A stretch of 64,000 nucleotides of DNA from Streptomyces zhaozhouensis (GTDB taxonomy: Bacteria; Actinomycetota; Actinomycetes; Streptomycetales; Streptomycetaceae), in assembly GCF_900230195.1 (NCBI RefSeq), contig NZ_OCNE01000009.1:62001-126000 (forward strand), read 5' to 3'. The notes under the pieces were generated by a model. That model worked only from the letters and a program-made list of their open reading frames with translations, had not been told where the DNA came from and ran no database searches. Position numbers and translations under genes: made by a program. Below are positions 60,911 through 64,000 of the stretch, piece by piece. The number at the start of each line of letters is the position of its first letter. Positions within the stretch are counted from its first letter, which is position 1.

Positions 60911-63901
60911 CTAGCGGCGGCGGCCGCCGTCCTCGTCCTCCTCGTCGCCCGGCCGGGGGCCGAGCAACTCGTCGGCCAGCGTGGGCACGTCGTCCAGCGG
61001 GGTCTCCTCGGCCCACGAGGGGCGTCCGCGCCGGGCGGCCGGCTCCTCGTCGCCGATGACCGGGAGCTGACGTGTCTCGTCGGTGGCGCCCGGGTCGTCG
61101 GGGCGAGGCAGCACGGCCGTCTCGTCGTCGATCCGGGGCAGGACGCTGGTCTCCTCCTCGACGCGGGGCAGCGAGGTGGTCTCCTCGTTGTCCGCACGCG
61201 GGGCGGTGGGCGAGTCCTCGGCGCCCGGCGCGCCCGGGTAGGCGTGCGGGATCTGGGCCGTGGTCTCGTTGTCCGCGGCGGCGGCCCTGGCCTCCTCGGC
61301 GCGCAGCAGCGCCTCCTCGGCCTTGCGCTGCTTCTCCCGGCGCCGCTCCTCGGCCTCGGCGCGGAGCCTGGCCTCCTCCTCGGCCTCGCGGCGGCGCCGC
61401 TCCTCCTCCTCGCGCCGCAGCCGCTCCTCGGCCTCCCGGCGCAGGCGCTGCTCCTCGGCGACCCTGGCGGCCTCCTCCGCGCGGAGCCTGGCCTCCTCGG
61501 CGAGACGCGCCTCCTCCATCCGGGCGCGCTCCTCCTCCTCGCGGCGCCGGCGCTCGGCCTCCTCGGCCTGCTGCCTGGCCAGCTCCTCCTGGCGCTCGCG
61601 CTCCAGGCGGGCCTCCTCCTCCTTGCGTTCGCGTTCGAGGCGGGCTTCCTCCTCCTTGCGCTTGCGCTCCTCCTCCTCGCGGCGGCGGGCCTCCTCCTCG
61701 GCCTTGCGCCTGGCCTCCTCGCGGGCCTGGATCTCGGCCTCGGAGAGCGGCAGCATCTGGTCGAGGCGGTGCCTGGCGGCCATGGTCACCGACTCGGCGT
61801 CCTGACCCGCGTCGATCACCAGGTAGCGCGCCGGGTCGGCGGCGGCCAGCGCCAGGAAGCCGCCGCGGACCCGCTGGTGGAACTCGCTCGGCTCCGACTC
61901 CAGCCGGTCGGGCGCCTCGGTGAACCGCTCCCTGGCGGTCTCGGGCGAGACGTCGAGCAGCACGGTGAGATGCGGGACGAGCCCGCCCGTGGCCCAGCGG
62001 GAGATCCGGGAGACCTCGACGGACGAGAGGTCGCGCCCCGCGCCCTGGTAGGCGACGGACGAGTCGACGTAGCGGTCGGTGATGACCACGGCGCCACGCT
62101 CCAGCGCCGGCGTGATGACGGACTGGACGTGCTCGGCGCGGTCGGCCGCGTAGAGCAGCGCCTCCGCCTGGTGCGAGAGGCCGCCGGAGGCGACGTCGAG
62201 CAGGATGCCGCGCAGCCGCTGGCCGATGGGGGTGGCGCCGGGCTCCCGGGTGACGACCACCTCGTGGCCCTTGCTCCTGATCCACTCGGCCAACGCCTCG
62301 ACCTGCGTGGACTTGCCCGCGCCGTCGCCGCCCTCGACGGCGATGAAGAAGCCCTGCTCCGCCTGGGCGCCGACCGGCTCGGTCCCGCCGCCCACGGCGG
62401 TGACCAGGTCCTTGCGGAGCGGGACGCCCCTGCGGTCGTCGGTCCGGCCGAGCACGATCGCTGCCACCGGCAGCAGCAGCACGCCCACGACGGTCAGCGT
62501 GTACGCGGCGCCGCCGTGGTCCAGCACGAAGTCGCCGCGTGCCACCCGGTGCGGCCCGATCAGGGCGGCGGCCAGGGGCGTCACCAGCAGCGCCAGCGCC
62601 ACGGCGAGCCGCACCACGGCGTGCAGGTGCTGGGTGAGCTGCGGCCGGCGGAACTCCTCGGTCTCCTGGTCGAGCAGGGTGTGCCCGGTCCCCGCCGCGA
62701 CGCCGGCGAGGACGCCGGTGGCGGCCGCGGTGAAGAGCACCGTCGCGGCGTCCGAGATCAGGCCGACGCCGAAGAGGCCGAGACCGGTCAGCGCGATCGC
62801 CAGGGCGAACAGCCGCCGCCTGGAGAGCGCCGGCAGCGCGCTCGGCGCCAGCCGGACGCCGGCCACCACGCCGCCGGTGAGGCCCAGCGTCAGCAGCCCG
62901 AACGAGACGGGCCCGCCGCCCAGCTCGGCGACGCGCAGCACGCCGAGCGCGGCGGCGGCGGCGATGCCGGCGGCGACCGTGGCGCAGCCGAGGACCAGCA
63001 CCGGGATCGCGCCCGTGCGGCCCTTGTCCGGCTTGGTGCCGGCGGCCGGGCGGCGCAGCCCCTCCAGCGGGGAGAGCGGCCTGCGGCCCTCGGTGGCCGG
63101 GAGGCGCAGGAAGTACAGGACGGAGATGGCGGCGGCGAAATAGCCGGCGGCCACGTAAGAGGCGAGCGCGGCCTGGTGGGTGTCGAACCAGTCGATGCCG
63201 GTGGCCAGCAGGTTGCTCACCAGGCCGGCGGCGACCAGGGTGACGGCCGCGACCGGCAGCGCCAGATACCCGCCGCGCAGCCACAGCCGGCGCAGGGCGT
63301 CGTGGTGGTCGGGCAGCGGCCTGATGGCGGCGCCCTCGGGCGGCGGCGGGGGCAGCAGCGCCGGGGCGACGCTGTCCCGGCAGGCGACCCAGACGCGCTC
63401 GGCGACGCTGGTCACGAAGATGGTGGCCAGCACGTAGACATAGGCGTTGTCCGGCACCCAGTCGATCCACAGCGGCGCGACGATCAGCAGCGCGGCGCGC
63501 AGCGCGTCGGCGCCGATCATCGTCCAGCGACGGTCCAACGGCCCGCTGGGCGCGAGCAGTCCGGCGAGCGGGCCGAGCAGCAGCACCCCGGCGAGGCCGG
63601 TGCCGAGCAGCCGCACGGCGAACGCCGCGGTGACGGCGAGCGCCAGCCCCCGGTACTCGCCGCCGAAGAGCGGCTCGCCCGAGGACGGCACGTGGAGGGC
63701 GGTCTGCACGGTGAGCAGCACGAGGACCAGCAGGGCGAGCGCATCGCCTATGCCGCTGGTGAAGTGCGCCTCCCACAGCCGACGCAGGGCTGGGACCTGC
63801 AACAACGCGCCGCGCGCGCGGTCACGGGAGTCCGCGGCGAGCGCCTCGTCGGTGGCGCCCGTGGGGGGGTCAACAACCTGGGGTTGCTCTGCTCGCGTCA
63901 T
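60911..63901 (-). CDS. tmk: MFS-like membrane domain fused to dTMP kinase
   Basis: A 996-residue protein. The first ~500 residues form twelve hydrophobic segments resembling a major facilitator. The thymidylate kinase domain follows: P-loop E-G-G-D-G-A-G-K-S-T near 520, lid/R-E-P-G and D-R-Y-V-D-S-S. Next come about 160 residues of E/R/K/A-rich coiled coil (720-880), then a tail with five D/E-E-T-x-x-L-P-type repeats. It should be membrane-bound with the kinase inside. Streptomyces tmk is known to be fused to an MFS domain. The start ATG 63901 is preferred. Confidence 0.93.
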   Translation of the reverse strand: MTRAEQPQVVDPPTGATDEALAADSRDRARGALLQVPALRRLWEAHFTSGIGDALALLVLVLLTVQTALHVPSSGEPLFGGEYRGLALAVTAAFAVRLLGTGLAGVLLLGPLAGLLAPSGPLDRRWTMIGADALRAALLIVAPLWIDWVPDNAYVYVLATIFVTSVAERVWVACRDSVAPALLPPPPPEGAAIRPLPDHHDALRRLWLRGGYLALPVAAVTLVAAGLVSNLLATGIDWFDTHQAALASYVAAGYFAAAISVLYFLRLPATEGRRPLSPLEGLRRPAAGTKPDKGRTGAIPVLVLGCATVAAGIAAAAALGVLRVAELGGGPVSFGLLTLGLTGGVVAGVRLAPSALPALSRRRLFALAIALTGLGLFGVGLISDAATVLFTAAATGVLAGVAAGTGHTLLDQETEEFRRPQLTQHLHAVVRLAVALALLVTPLAAALIGPHRVARGDFVLDHGGAAYTLTVVGVLLLPVAAIVLGRTDDRRGVPLRKDLVTAVGGGTEPVGAQAEQGFFIAVEGGDGAGKSTQVEALAEWIRSKGHEVVVTREPGATPIGQRLRGILLDVASGGLSHQAEALLYAADRAEHVQSVITPALERGAVVITDRYVDSSVAYQGAGRDLSSVEVSRISRWATGGLVPHLTVLLDVSPETARERFTEAPDRLESEPSEFHQRVRGGFLALAAADPARYLVIDAGQDAESVTMAARHRLDQMLPLSEAEIQAREEARRKAEEEARRREEEERKRKEEEARLERERKEEEARLERERQEELARQQAEEAERRRREEEERARMEEARLAEEARLRAEEAARVAEEQRLRREAEERLRREEEERRRREAEEEARLRAEAEERRREKQRKAEEALLRAEEARAAAADNETTAQIPHAYPGAPGAEDSPTAPRADNEETTSLPRVEEETSVLPRIDDETAVLPRPDDPGATDETRQLPVIGDEEPAARRGRPSWAEETPLDDVPTLADELLGPRPGDEEDEDGGRRR

Positions 63902-64000
63902 GTCGGCCAGCGTAACCTTACGGAATCTGAGGAGGACCGCCCGGCCGAACACCTGCCCGGCCAACGGTCGTGGGAAGAACAGAGGTTACTCCGCCCCTCT

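Overview
The window is very GC-rich chromosomal DNA with GTG and TTG starts, Streptomyces-type regulator families and only housekeeping-style gene order. It reads as a piece of a Streptomyces (or very close relative) chromosome arm or core. Supporting signs are the divergent ppa/dacB pair, an Mbl-like actin, DUF397 and XRE-DUF5753 proteins, a SigB/F-type sigma factor, and holB next to a giant membrane-anchored tmk. No rRNA, CRISPR array, transposase, prophage or large biosynthetic cluster was found.

Layout. 1-7 kb: dacB and ppa diverge. Next come a guanidine-III riboswitch with its guanidinium exporter, a 19-residue micro-ORF with its own terminator, a ThrE-type exporter, and a DrrAB-type ABC exporter preceded by palindromic operators. 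7-10.4 kb: a five-copy 68-bp tandem repeat, a PadR regulator, then a WhiJ-like trio (XRE-DUF5753, HATPase, DUF397) whose two flanks share a 28-bp element. 10.4-20 kb: type B L31 coupled to a CobW-like protein without a Walker A motif, a membrane-anchored beta-lactamase-fold protein, a small membrane protein, lpdA, an exact 7 x 12-bp repeat, an Mbl-like actin, and an ABC exporter with a SoxR-type promoter. 20-26 kb: DUF3048 lipoprotein, orphan histidine kinase, VTT membrane protein, DUF2255 protein, and a tightly overlapping operon of methyltransferase, CDGSH Fe-S protein and haem-oxygenase-like diiron protein.

26-35 kb: aceA diverges from a RamB-type regulator. Then come an MFS exporter, an N-methyltryptophan (sarcosine) oxidase-like enzyme, MarR and an EamA transporter, SMP-30, and the initiator tRNA. 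35-48 kb: XRE-TPR regulator, several small Streptomyces-type hypotheticals, GT4 glycosyltransferase, a solitary P450, VOC protein, MFS, FAH-family hydrolase, MarP-like protease and DoxX. 48-54.6 kb: SigB/F-type sigma factor, ABC-2 exporter with an orphan response regulator, ArsR-like regulator with operator and alpha/beta hydrolase, and a CPBP protease.

54.7-64 kb: a putative type VII secreted polymorphic toxin followed by two tandem DUF4279 proteins (likely immunity), tRNA-Thr, a ZAS-like zinc-binding micro-protein coupled to an SlpD/E-type secreted peptidase, holB, and a 996-residue MFS/dTMP kinase fusion with a long charged coiled coil and a repeat tail.

The strongest candidates for something underexplored are the methyltransferase-CDGSH-diiron operon, the T7SS toxin with duplicated DUF4279 partners, the paired 28-bp element around the WhiJ-like trio, and the 19-residue hydrophobic peptide. 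Gene identities come from reading motifs and from memory of families. No database search was run.
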